Part shown: one piece after another, positions 12,001 to 17,259 of the stretch | How positions within the stretch are numbered: the stretch's first letter is position 1 | Layout of the letters: the number at the start of each line of letters is the position of its first letter | Origin: Bacillota bacterium | GTDB lineage: Bacteria; Bacillota; UBA4882; UBA8346 | Reading direction: 5' to 3' | Assembly: GCA_023436305.1 (NCBI GenBank) | Contig: JAEZJQ010000060.1 | Location: 1-64,000, forward strand | Length of the DNA: 64,000 bases | Notes under the pieces: model-generated | Told to the model about the DNA's origin: nothing | What the model saw: only the letters and a program-made list of their open reading frames with translations | Database searches by the model: none | Position numbers and translations under genes: made by a program

Positions 12001-13270
12001 CATTCACCCCAATAAATATCTATTGCTGGCCCAGAGCAAGTTCCTCTCCAACAAAGGACGGTGTATGAGTTTCGGGGAAGGCGGCGACGGTTATGTACCC
12101 GGTGAAGGAGTGGGGGCAGTGTTGCTTAAACCACTGTCGAAAGCCATTGCCGGCGGGGATCACATCTATGGAGTGATCAAGGGAACCGCGGTGAATCATG
12201 GCGGAAAAACCAATGGCTACATAGTTCCCAACCCCAATGCCCAGGCCAGGGTCATTGGACAAGCATTGATGGAAGCGGGGATCGATCCCCGGACCATCAG
12301 TTATGTTGAAGCGCACGGTATCGGGACTTCGTTAGGGGACCCCATCGAAATCACCGGTTTGACGAAAGCCTTCCGGGAATATACCGAAGACAACCAGTTC
12401 TGCGCCATCGGGTCGGCCAAGTCCAATATTGGGCATTGCGAGAGCGCGGGCGGGATCGCCGGGATCACCAAGGTGTTATTGCAACTTAAATATCGTCAAT
12501 TGGCGCCCTCCCTGCATTCCAAAATATTGAACCCGAATATCAATTTTGCGAATACTCCCTTTGTCGTCCAGCAAGCTTTGGCCGACTGGAACCGGCTGGT
12601 GATTAACGGCATGGAATCGCCAAGACGGGCCGGGGTGAACAGTTTCGGGGCGGGAGGTTCCAATGCCTATGTGGTAATCGAAGAATACATTCCCCAAAGC
12701 CAGGAACGGATTCCATTGACGATTGCCCCGCAAAACCCGGACAGACCCACCGGCGCGATTATCGTATTATCGGCCGGAGATGAAGAAAGATTGGCGGCTT
12801 ATGCAAGAAACATCCTGGATTTTTTAGAAGACGGGACAAAGGTTGATCCCGGCGCTTTTCCGGGTATCGAAGATATTGCATATACTTTGCAAGTGGGCCG
12901 GGAAGCCATGGAAGAGCGTTTGGCAATGGTTGTGCCGGATACCGCCGGGTTCATCGAGAAATTAACTCAATACTTACAGAACAAAGAACATATTGAGCAC
13001 CTGTATTATGGGAAAATCAGCGGCCAAAAAACCAGACCGGAATTATTATCGGGGAGGTCCGGCGACGAATTTGTAAAACTGATGATTCAAGAAAAAGAGT
13101 TTTCAAAACTTGCCCAACTTTGGGTGTTCGGCGAGGAAATTGATTGGAATTTACTGTACCCCAATCAAAAACCCCGCCGGGTGTCGATACCGGTAAGTCC
13201 TTTTGCTAAGAAAAGGTGCTGGATACCGAAATTTGAAACCAATAACGAAGGCGGGGAAGTATCGGAGTGA
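2..13270 (+). CDS. trans-AT polyketide synthase, multimodular (5' end outside window)
   Basis: The reading frame is open to the left edge, so the N-terminus lies outside the window. Domains in nucleotide order: KR (about 720-1290), ACP (Ser codon 1706), KS1 (1984-3240, Cys codon 2462), DH (3837-4800, HxxxGxxxxP at 3926, later DxxxQ), KR (5490-6070), ACP (Ser 6437), KS2 (6722-8025, Cys 7241), DH (8613-9540, His 8705), KR (10180-10750), ACP (Ser 11105) and KS3 (11388-12700, Cys 11909). There is no AT in any module, and each KS is followed by the post-KS linker typical of trans-AT synthases, so malonyl units must come from a separate AT. KS-DH-KR-ACP modules without ER should yield consecutive double bonds. 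The protein ends after KS3 and its linker, leaving a module without an ACP. KS3 has HGIGT for HGTGT, and NAY for NAH near its C-terminal end. Confidence is high for the family; the product is unknown. Confidence 0.95.
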   Translation, partial: VPESQENYELMTFEEVWEEQSLPDDCLSGINPMNPKILICFLSDPENQQALVDTIQTHYPQTEIVFVSQSTSYQKPDRQKYGVVRNDRNSFLEAFRNIGAETGGLEVDAVLYLWPLENSSYIQDYSCLVYMLQAMAAAKLKVKRVLFSAQFAGGLDRCYLESWIGFERSLGLILPGTQVAAVHQEVAPDRKSNVKDWLPMLLAELRTPQAQSALYRDGKRYVCQIRPTVIPPDNHPVQSGGTYLVTGGCGGLGFLFARHLVKRWGGTVPVNLILTGRSSIVPAKQSKIAALEACGGRVMYIQADICDRAAMKAGLDQARQRFGVIHGAIHAAGIEGAQPIFGKDIQEFHAVLDPKVNGTLVLDELLQSDPLDFICYFSSSAAILGDFGSCDYAVANRFLMAYGHYRNERRRNGERRGKAIVINWPLWKDGGMGFGDDENTKMYLKSSGQRVLETGEGLALFDRIMAQNNPQHLILAGDPNRIHRFLGLPGGQSSQSLPDAFSLSSVAQPHNSQPPRWATHGRGRRPEMKGLSLEQCLEWDLKAQISQLIGISRDKLERRENLADFGFDSISLAGLAQRLSDYYGIEVTPALFFGYSTIEKLIQYFVTEQQAVVQEFYREDAGVVACPAQATSTKIPAVSDQFRQWPRKSRFIPGNVNSNIAEPIAIVGMSGRFPEARNIHELWMILATGRDVVKEIPPERFDWRKYDTGGRKIPWKCGCIPGVSEFEPLFFEISPKEAETMDPRQRLLLQESWRALEDAGYGAKQLKNHKIGMFVGAEQGDYQYLVKEAGSITSNNNAILAARLAYFLNLNGPVMAIDTACSSGLVAAHQAILSLRAGECDAAIAAGVNLLLTPVPYLGMSQAGMLSNDGKCYAFDKRADGMVPGEAVAVVILKRLSRAETDGDPIYAVIKGSGINYDGKTNGITAPSGVSQASLLKTVYDQYRVNPEEIEYIVTHGTGTRLGDPVEINALNDAFKDYISCAGARKEGYRALTSTKTNFGHAFAASGLVSLISLVQALRHATIPASLHCEQENDYINWKESPFYVNKTNKPWLAGNEKPRMGAVSAFGMSGTNAHMIVQSYDPVPTGVSGNQPPYYLFVFSAKTEESLAEKIRDMVEVLQNKDIQTQELSQISYTLLEGRRHFEHRCAVVIQNREDAVYVLQQASGREKLPNLFLGKVPRDFTGQKAIEKYVQDLLNMSLTLWENKPKYQETLLVLADLYCQGYEPDWKPLYGDHTPQRVHLPAYPFVRENYWISEPRGASVETALEWAKGHMTLQTQIHPLMQQNTSDLSEQRFSSTFTGQEFFLRDHIINGQRILPGVASLEMARAAVTQAISGLGENQVRIKLQNVIWARPIVIGDYPVRIHIGLYPEKNASNQAGALWEGESSIGYEIYSLPLSDAPPGESGNFEKDDLEPVVYSRGSAIIGPITEAPVLDLNQILARCDQGIVSAPEIYEAFKAMGINYGLGFQGIETVYVGSGQILAKLFLPSVLSNSKDPFVLHPSMMDSSLQASLGFIIAAGDGKRSGNKPLLKPALPFALEELEVLGQCTSTMWALIRYSTAPDGRVTNESGKLQKLDIDLCDEQGIISVRMKGYTSRVFDVSSQHDLTSKVVLTSKLGSSEKPDQSGVPGEEADLTRGQALIGTLILEPVWKERKVVPEIPAPNYGRQLVILCEMNEISPESIETQMNGVRCLSLQSKKRGIDKRFETYATEVFEVIQNLLKEKTVSKTLIQVVIPSQNEQQPFTGLSGLLKTAQLENPKLIGQIIEIDPTGDCEGIIAILRANAHVGGGRYPSENRIRYQNGKRMVAGWSKAAVAPEGISLVKAGIPWKDRGVYLITGGAGGLGLIFANEIADKAKEAAIVLTGRSPLDSIKQTRLRELEFKGITVKYRQVDVTDKKAITGLIQSIEEEFGSLHGVVHGAGVIKDNYIIKKTGNEFLEVLAPKVTGLVNLDEACKDLPLDFFILFSSVAGSFGNPGQADYSAANAFLDAYAGYRNGLVALNQRQGRTLSVNWPLWREGGMRVDRETETIMLQNTGLIAMGTQTGIQALYQGIASGKDQWMVLEGNLQQLRYALIEQPLSIQSGETPSGDDDQAKPVTSVPMLYEGEDSLREKTANYLKQLLSSVIKLPPHRIEADAPMEKYGIDSIMVMQLTNQLEKTFGSLSKTLFFEYQTIRELTGYFLEAYRDQLTHVLGIQAKPATTIDNDPVVQFQPVISATRAHRHSRFGAIRTQAPEEKTAEVRDIAIIGVSGRYPGARNIQEFWNNLKNGKDCITEIPKDRWDHSLYFDGDKNKPGKTYSKWGGFLEGVDQFDPLFFNISPREAEFMDPQERIFLECVYETLEDAGYSRNLDIYQGFGNVGVYVGVMYEEYQLYGAQEQILGRPVALTGNPSSIANRISYFYNFRGPSMAVDTMCSSSLTAIHLACQSLRHSGCELALAGGVNISIHPNKYLMLAQGKFASSKGWCESFGEGGDGYVPGEGVGAVLLKPLDKAIADGDHIYGVIKGAAVNHGGKTNGYSVPNPNAQSGVISQALKEAGIDPRTVSYIEAHGTGTSLGDPIEITGLTKAFREYTKDNQFCAIGSAKSNIGHCESAAGIAGVTKVLLQLQHGQLVPSIHSETLNPNIDFINSPFVVQQSLAEWERPVVNGLELPRRAGISSFGAGGSNAHIVIEEFRPQDREQPGLPATQGRTVREYAVLKHAIIVLSAKNEERLREQVERLLAAIGERRFSDAQLADMAYTLQTGREAMEERLALIVVTIQELEEKLRRFAEGQADIENMYRGQAKGNLEPLQVFTADEEMREAVEKWIERKKYGKLMELWVKGLVFDWNKLYGDIKPHRISLPTYPFAREKYWLPEINAKFGMITRPVNTTAIHPLLQQNTSDIDGLCFSSIFTGEEFFLKDHVVKGWRIMPGVAYLEMVRAAVEQIISRARERDRINSLTGIRLRNVVWIRPIMVTDQPVRVHIGLYPGNGVLSQNGALEEGQDGIDYEIYGEPVNGIEPVVYSQGNVILTSITEIPGLDLGMIKAQCDQSALSTAKIYEAFKTIGIEYGPGHQGIEEIYAGKDQVLAKLSLPVSVSDTENQYILHPSLMDAALQAISGLVSAGMNPMENTAKPSLPFALQELDILGQCVPDMWAWIRAGNMNKSGDNSGVHPRMRSLDIDLCDEQGLIQVRIKGVSLRELDLSREPDLSGGLDLSSDLASINLNESEAPVIPGTLMLEPVWREPMIGRESSIPDYTRHFVILCEINEVSAETIETQMNQVRCLVFQSKRQGVDKRFSDYALRIFGLIQEILNDKSAGKALVQVGVAGQGERQLFSGFSGLLKTAWLENPKFTGQLIEVEPGEEPAGIIAKLKENSRFPGDQWIRYQDGKRKVAGWSEVEAFRPETGLPWKDGGIYLITGGAGGLGLIFAGEIARQAKGAALILTGRHPAPGGEKQAKLAELEAMGAKVIYRQVDVTQKKAVFELLDTIRGEFGRLDGIIHSAGIIKDNFIMKKTNDEFLEVMAPKVAGLVNLDHASREMDLDFFVFFSSLSGVFGNPGQADYAAANSFMDAYAGFRNNLVAVNQRRGRTLSINWPLWKEGGMSIGREAEKRMTENSGLIAMGTDTGILAFYRSLASGKNQVMAVEGNLNRLRAGFLEQPQPMEGMTSPSADGKDKPIPAIEPDLLREKAVNYFKMLLSSVLKLPANRIEPDAPLEKYGIDSVMVMELTNELEKTFGSLSKTLFFEYQTIGELTGYFLKSYPRQLTELLGIEAKAAAAADSNSIAGTVKLPFANRRRSGFGSFNPGIQPKKETTALDIAIIGVSGRYPQADNIQEFWNNLQNGKDCITEIPKDRWDHSRYFDEDKDKPGKTCSKWGGFLDGVDQFDPVFFNISPMEAGFTDPQERLFLECVCETLGDAGYTRHSLSERQASEGNIGVYVGVMYEEYQLYGAQEQVQGWPVALTGIPSSIANRVSYFCNFHGPSLAVDTMCSSSLMAIHLACHSLQRGECGMAIAGGVNLSIHPNKYLLLAQSKFLSNKGRCMSFGEGGDGYVPGEGVGAVLLKPLSKAIAGGDHIYGVIKGTAVNHGGKTNGYIVPNPNAQARVIGQALMEAGIDPRTISYVEAHGIGTSLGDPIEITGLTKAFREYTEDNQFCAIGSAKSNIGHCESAGGIAGITKVLLQLKYRQLAPSLHSKILNPNINFANTPFVVQQALADWNRLVINGMESPRRAGVNSFGAGGSNAYVVIEEYIPQSQERIPLTIAPQNPDRPTGAIIVLSAGDEERLAAYARNILDFLEDGTKVDPGAFPGIEDIAYTLQVGREAMEERLAMVVPDTAGFIEKLTQYLQNKEHIEHLYYGKISGQKTRPELLSGRSGDEFVKLMIQEKEFSKLAQLWVFGEEIDWNLLYPNQKPRRVSIPVSPFAKKRCWIPKFETNNEGGEVSE

Positions 13271-13782
13271 TCTATCAATACCTCCCATGTTTGAGAAATC
13301 AGGCTCATTTGGCTTTGAGTCTTTGAGCTTCGGCTTCAGAGAGGTCAAAGAAATGTTTCGCTTATAAATTTATAACAATTGGATAAGGGCCGAAGGTCCT
13401 TTATTTTTGTCCTTTTTCAAATGGCTTGTCGAAAGAATAAGTTAGGAGTCTGTGCGGCTAATTTGTATTGAAACGGTATGTATTTTAAATTTATTATTTA
13501 ATTTCACCAATATCGGTTTTATCTTCTTTTAACTCTAAAAATCCTTTTTAAAACATTAACTATTTCAAAAGGATATTTTATAGTTGCATCGAATTCTCTA
13601 TCCTATATTTCATTTCCTATTTGTTACCAACGTATCAAATGAGATGGTGCGCGTGCGCGAAGGTATTTTGGAATATTACATATAAGTTACAACATTATCG
13701 GAAAACCGATGATGCTTTCGGTTACAAGGTACAGTCGCTGTTTTTTGTAATGTTTCAATATCATTTTTTAAGGAGGAATAAA
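13271..13782. other. intergenic region between PKS and beta-branching cassette
   Basis: About 510 bases without a convincing gene. The first part carries a terminator-like hairpin. The remainder is AT-rich, apart from a short alternating GC patch near 13648-13660, and contains a weak inverted repeat (AACCG/CGGTT, 13704-13723). The last bases hold a strong AAGGAGG ribosome binding site (13770-13776) for the ACP gene. I see no clear -35/-10 pair, although the terminator implies a separate promoter for the cassette. Confidence 0.5.
13385..13409 (+). terminator. putative intrinsic terminator after the PKS gene
   Basis: A 7-bp stem (AAGGGCC with GGTCCTT, one G-T pair) closes a GAA loop and is followed by a T-rich stretch. 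It lies about 115 bases after the PKS stop codon and would separate it from the cassette. Confidence 0.5.
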
Positions 13783-14031
13783 ATGAACCGAGAAGATGTT
13801 TTTAAAATTATTGTACGCAATACCTGCGAGGTAATTCCCGAATTGAATGGCCATGACTTCCAGTCCAGTGATCGATTGGCGGATCTAGGCGCCAACTCCG
13901 TCGATCGGGCTGATATCGTGATGATGACTTTGGAAAATCTGTCCTTGAAAATTCCGATGGTGGAGTTGCATGGTGCAAAAAATATCGGAGAATTGGCGAA
14001 TGTGCTCCATGAAAAACTGCAATCAGCTTGA
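13783..14031 (+). CDS. acyl carrier protein of a beta-branching cassette (AcpK-like)
   Basis: An 82-residue free-standing carrier protein. The phosphopantetheine site is the Ser in the motif LGANSVDRAD, a signature of the donor ACPs (AcpK of the bacillaene pks cluster and relatives) that carry malonyl and then acetyl for HMG-type beta-branching. The C-terminal half, with AKNIGELANVLHEKL, also matches that family. The ATG at 13783 is chosen over upstream in-frame starts because AAGGAGG ends 6 bases before it and because the protein then has normal ACP length. The next gene overlaps it, so the cassette is an operon. From family knowledge its partners are the decarboxylating KS and the HMG synthase that follow. 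That second partner is badly truncated here, so the present role of the ACP is uncertain. Confidence 0.88.
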   Translation: MNREDVFKIIVRNTCEVIPELNGHDFQSSDRLADLGANSVDRADIVMMTLENLSLKIPMVELHGAKNIGELANVLHEKLQSA

Positions 14032-15238
14032 GTTTATCGTTACAGGTCTCGGGGTTACCACATCCATTGGGCAAGGAAAAACCGGCTTTACTTCGGCATT
14101 GATGCAAGGACATCATGCATTTGGAGTAATGCAACGCCCAGGGCGTCAAAAAGGAACCTCGTTTTTAGGGGCGGAGATTCCTACTTTGTCTTATCCGGAG
14201 AGTTTTTCAAAACGAATGTTACGGACAGCTTCTTTTTCGGAACAGGTGGCTTTGGTTACCCTCCATGAAGCATGGAATGAAGCAAAATTGGACACGATCG
14301 ACCCGGGGAGGATTGGATTGGTGATTGGCGGTTCCAATCTCCAACAACGGGAGTTGATTCAAATCCATGAGTCTTATAAGGAACGCGCCTGTTTTATACC
14401 GCCAACCTATGGACTTTCCTTTATGGATAGTGATCTATGCGGAATTTGCACCGAACAATTCGGGATTCAAGGTTTAGCCTATACGGTGGGAGGAGCTTCC
14501 GCCAGCGGCCAATTGTCGGTTATTCAGGCAATTCAAATGCTACAAACGGATCAGGTTGATGTCTGCATTGCCATGGGCGCTTTAATGGACCTCTCGTTTT
14601 GGGAATGCCAAGCACTACGGTCTTTGGGAGCTATGGGAACCGACCGCTACGCTGATGAACCGGCAATGGCCTGTCGCCCTTTTGATAAAAACCGGGATGG
14701 ATTCATTTATGGAGAATCCTGCGGGGTAATCGTCATCGAACGGGCCGGGTTTGCCATCGACCGCCAGGTAAAACCTTACGCCCGGATTTCCGGATGGTCC
14801 ATGGGAATCGATGGGAATCGAAATCCGAATCCTTCTTATGACGGAGAAACCCGGGTAATAAGAAAAACATTGCAGCAAGCGGGGTTATCGGCCCGGGAGA
14901 TAGATTACATCAACCCCCACGGAACAGGTTCGGTGATCGGAGATGAGATCGAACTTAAGGCAATTCGTGATTGTGAACTTTCTCATGCATATATCAATGC
15001 GACCAAATCGATTACCGGACATGGCTTGACAGCGGCCGGAGCCGTAGAAATCATTGCAACTTTGTTGCAAATGAAAGCGTCACGGCTTCATCCCACCCGA
15101 AATTTGGATAACCCAATTGAATCCGCATTCAATTGGGTACAGTATCAATCCGTACCGCATAATATTAAAAACGCATTAACCTTAAGTATGGGATTTGGTG
15201 GGATTAATACTGCAATTTGTCTGCAAAAGTACGATTAA
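14009..15238 (+). CDS. decarboxylating ketosynthase-like protein, Cys to Ser (PksF-like)
   Basis: About 409 residues with a KS fold. At the nucleophile position the usual DTACSSG is replaced by GGASASG, so Ser stands where Cys should be. The two catalytic His motifs (PHGTGS and SITGHG) are kept. This is the hallmark of the KS-like decarboxylases of beta-branching cassettes (PksF in bacillaene, with equivalents in other trans-AT clusters), which turn malonyl-ACP into acetyl-ACP without chain elongation. The start at 14009 overlaps the ACP gene by 23 bases, implying translational coupling. An ATG at 14000 is an alternative. The gene itself looks intact, unlike its neighbour downstream. Assignment to the KS-Ser family is firm; that it still acts in a working pathway is an inference weakened by the damaged HMG synthase. 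Confidence 0.9.
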   Translation: MKNCNQLEFIVTGLGVTTSIGQGKTGFTSALMQGHHAFGVMQRPGRQKGTSFLGAEIPTLSYPESFSKRMLRTASFSEQVALVTLHEAWNEAKLDTIDPGRIGLVIGGSNLQQRELIQIHESYKERACFIPPTYGLSFMDSDLCGICTEQFGIQGLAYTVGGASASGQLSVIQAIQMLQTDQVDVCIAMGALMDLSFWECQALRSLGAMGTDRYADEPAMACRPFDKNRDGFIYGESCGVIVIERAGFAIDRQVKPYARISGWSMGIDGNRNPNPSYDGETRVIRKTLQQAGLSAREIDYINPHGTGSVIGDEIELKAIRDCELSHAYINATKSITGHGLTAAGAVEIIATLLQMKASRLHPTRNLDNPIESAFNWVQYQSVPHNIKNALTLSMGFGGINTAICLQKYD

Positions 15239-15263
15239 TATTTTAAAGCAAAGGTGAATGGAC

Positions 15264-15557
15264 ATGGTCCCCGTCGGAATTGAAGCGATGAATTTTTTTG
15301 GTGGGTCGGCGTACTTGGATGTAATGCAATTAGCCCAGCATCGAAACTTGGATAATGATAGAAACGAACGTTATCAATTGTCCATGGAAGAATATGATGC
15401 CTTATTGATGGGCAGCGGCGCGGTAAGATTCGGTACCCGGAATGTGAAGTCGGATTTTGAACTGATTCCGGGAATATTAAACTCATTTCGTGGGAGGGAA
15501 CGATTGTTTTTGGCAGAGATAAAGGAATTTCATCGTGAATACAGGTGGGTCTCATGA
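15264..15557 (+). pseudogene. HMG-CoA-synthase-like (PksG-like) gene with large in-frame internal deletion
   Basis: This 97-residue frame joins the two ends of a PksG-type HMG synthase. Residues 1-33 (VGIEAMNFFGG, then AYLDVMQLAQHRNLD) match the extreme N-terminus of the family. From about residue 35 on (RYQLSMEEYD, GSGAVRFGTRNVK, then EFHREYRWVS at the end) the sequence matches the extreme C-terminus. The family is about 420 residues long, so roughly 320 residues are missing, including the catalytic Glu, Cys and His. The frame is intact with no stop. The ATG at 15264 fits the family start and sits 7 bases after AAGGTG (15251-15256); an ATG at 15258 is also in frame. It lies between the KS-Ser gene and the PksH-like gene, exactly where an HMG synthase belongs. 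It cannot catalyse aldol addition, so it is a remnant, or a small protein of unknown use. Confidence 0.88.
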
Positions 15558-16321
15558 ATTATCAAACGATTCGGGTTCGTTTCCAAGAACCGATATGTTT
15601 CCTGCAAATAAATCGCCCGGAAGCGAATAATACAATTAACGATGTCTTGGTTGAAGAATGTCATCAAGTACTGGATATGTGTGAAGAATCAATTACAGTT
15701 GTGGTGTTGGAAGGTTTACCGGAAGTGTTTTGCTTTGGGGCTGATTTCCAGGGGATGCACGAACAACAAGCTGGCAGGCCACTCAATGAACAAGGGCGGC
15801 CGGAACCTTTGTATGATTTGTGGATGAAAATGGCTTCGGGACCCTATATTACTATTTCCCATGTTCGCGGAAAGGCAAATGCGGGAGGGGTGGGATTCGT
15901 TGCCGCCAGTGATATTGTAATTGCGGATCAGACCGCCCAGTTTAGTTTATCCGAACTATTATTCGGACTTATTCCGGCTTGTGTTCTACCGTTTTTGATT
16001 CGGCGGATTGGATTTCAAAAAGCCCATTATTTAACTTTAATGACCCAGCCGGTTTCAGTTCAGCAGGCCCATACCTGGGGGTTGGTAGATATATATGATG
16101 TTGACAGCGAGTCTTTGCTTCGTAAGCATTTACTTCGGCTCCGACGTTTATCCAAAATAGGAATTCAACGGTATAAACATTATATGAATGAGTTAAATGG
16201 TTCGCTGCTCCAATCCAAAGCGGTGGCTGTGTCAATGAACAAGGAAGTATTTTCGGATCCCCGCAATATGGAGGGGATTTTCCGGTATGTCGAACAGGGA
16301 AAATTTCCATGGGAAGATTGA
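15554..16321 (+). CDS. enoyl-CoA hydratase/isomerase family, PksH-like dehydratase of beta-branching
   Basis: 255 residues of crotonase fold. The N-terminal block YQTIRVRFQ, the segment EANNTIND, the block LEGLPEVFCFGADF and the C-terminal FPWED are characteristic of PksH-like ECH1 enzymes, which dehydrate the HMG-type branch on the acceptor ACP in trans-AT pathways. The oxyanion-hole regions (CFGADF and GKANAGGVGF) are present. The ATG at 15554 overlaps the preceding stop codon (ATGA) and has AGGTGG just upstream; a GTG at 15545 is an alternative. This is the last gene of the cassette in view. The usual second hydratase, a PksI-like decarboxylase (ECH2), is absent from the window. The enzyme seems intact, but its substrate would depend on an HMG synthase that is not functional here, unless one is supplied from elsewhere. 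Confidence 0.9.
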   Translation: MNYQTIRVRFQEPICFLQINRPEANNTINDVLVEECHQVLDMCEESITVVVLEGLPEVFCFGADFQGMHEQQAGRPLNEQGRPEPLYDLWMKMASGPYITISHVRGKANAGGVGFVAASDIVIADQTAQFSLSELLFGLIPACVLPFLIRRIGFQKAHYLTLMTQPVSVQQAHTWGLVDIYDVDSESLLRKHLLRLRRLSKIGIQRYKHYMNELNGSLLQSKAVAVSMNKEVFSDPRNMEGIFRYVEQGKFPWED

Positions 16322-16373
16322 GGCAAATTTCGATAGATGGCCGGGGAGGTCTGTTCGATTCACCAAACCGTAA

Positions 16374-16402
16374 TTGACAAACCAACCAAAATCTGTTAGT
16401 AT
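16374..16402 (+). promoter_or_regulatory. sigma-A-type promoter upstream of the riboswitch
   Basis: TTGACA at 16374-16379, a 17-base spacer and TAGTAT at 16397-16402. It lies directly upstream of the structured leader and points towards the acetyltransferase gene. Confidence 0.7.
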
Positions 16403-16434
16403 ATTTACCAACAAGTATTTTGTATACACACTCA

Positions 16435-16575
16435 GAACAATGTGCATCATGTGGGAGTGCATCTAGGGTTCCACCGGCAAGCGGAAGCAGCCGGGTTCGG
16501 TCCAAGCGATGCGAGAACGGTTCAGTACCTGAACCGCTTACACCCTTGAGAGAAAAGCTCGAGGAAGGAGTCTCA
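16435..16575 (+). promoter_or_regulatory. ykkC-like riboswitch aptamer (ligand subtype unresolved)
   Basis: The leader holds the blocks that mark ykkC-class RNAs in order: CTAGGGTTCC (16463-16472), a first hairpin with CGGC/GCCG arms, the GGTCC-AGCGATG block (about 16499-16511), a second hairpin (GGTTCAG/CTGAACC, 16519-16535), and the 3' block ACACCC followed by GAGAGAAAAGCTCGAGG (16540-16564). The 3' block also forms the left arm of the terminator just downstream, so ligand binding and termination would be mutually exclusive, which implies an ON switch. ykkC RNAs sense guanidine (subtype 1) or ppGpp, PRPP or nucleoside diphosphates (subtype 2). I cannot decide the subtype by eye. Recognition rests on recalled consensus, not on a covariance search. 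Confidence 0.62.
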
Positions 16576-16626
16576 CGTTAACATTCAATGTTAATGTACT
16601 CTTTCCCCGGGCTTTAATTTTTTTTT
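16554..16626 (+). terminator. intrinsic terminator forming the expression platform of the riboswitch
   Basis: A long hairpin pairs AAAGCTCGAGGAAGGAGT (from 16554) with ACTCTTTCC-CGGGCTTT (to 16615), with an inner perfect stem TTAACATT/AATGTTAA. A run of T ends at 16626. Its left arm overlaps the conserved 3' block of the aptamer. Confidence 0.8.
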
Positions 16627-16668
16627 GACCGGACTATAAATTTCTTTATTCCAAAGGAGGTTACACAT

Positions 16669-17229
16669 ATGCCCAACATTATCGGTTCGAAAATCATACT
16701 TCGGGAATACCGGCGGGAAGACTTGGCGTCTATGCGTCAGTGGGTCAATGATCCGGAAGTGGTGGATAAACTTTCCGACATCTTTCTCTTTCCCCATTCG
16801 GTGGTCCAAACCGAGAGTTTTTTAAACGGCAAGCTGGAGGGGAAAGGCGATCCGGGGTTTGTCATCGCTGACAAAGAAAGCGGCGCTTACATCGGGCAGA
16901 TCGATCTGGTGAATCTCGACTGGAAAAACCGGCTGAGCCGTTTTGGCATTGTCATCGGGGATGCCAATCTGCGGGGGCGGGGTTACGGCTCGGAGGCCAT
17001 CCGGCTGCTGCAAAAACATGCCTTTGAACGGCTGAACCTGAACAAACTGGAACTGGAAGTCTATGATTTCAATACAAACGCTTATCGATGCTATCTGAAA
17101 TGCGGGTTCAAGGAAGAAGGACGGCTCCGGGAGAGTCATTACATTCATGGGTGGTATCACGATAAGATCATAATGGGGATTTTAAAGAGCGAATATGAAC
17201 AGGGTGGCGGCGACTTTTTAAGAAGCTAA
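16669..17229 (+). CDS. GNAT-family N-acetyltransferase (RimJ/SpeG-like)
   Basis: 186 residues of the GNAT_3 (RimJ/RimL/SpeG) type. The acetyl-CoA binding motif A is visible as RGRGYGSEA near residues 103-111. A downstream motif, NTNAYRCYLKCGF, is typical of this group, which acetylates N-terminal amines, polyamines or small molecules. The start has a strong AAAGGAGG (16652-16659) at good spacing. It is the only gene controlled by the upstream ykkC-like leader and terminator, so its substrate probably relates to the riboswitch ligand: acetylation of a guanidine- or amine-type metabolite would make sense for a guanidine sensor. That substrate idea is an inference; the sequence alone gives only the superfamily. 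Confidence 0.85.
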   Translation: MPNIIGSKIILREYRREDLASMRQWVNDPEVVDKLSDIFLFPHSVVQTESFLNGKLEGKGDPGFVIADKESGAYIGQIDLVNLDWKNRLSRFGIVIGDANLRGRGYGSEAIRLLQKHAFERLNLNKLELEVYDFNTNAYRCYLKCGFKEEGRLRESHYIHGWYHDKIIMGILKSEYEQGGGDFLRS

Positions 17230-17230
17230 A

Positions 17231-17259
17231 TTGATAAAAAATTTCGGGAGTGATACAAT
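17231..17259 (+). promoter_or_regulatory. putative sigma-A-type promoter for thyA-dfrA
   Basis: TTGATA (17231-17236), a 17-base spacer and TACAAT (17254-17259). It begins immediately after the acetyltransferase stop. The next credible gene is thyA, about 270 bases downstream, so the transcript would have a long leader in which I recognise no known structure. Confidence 0.5.
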
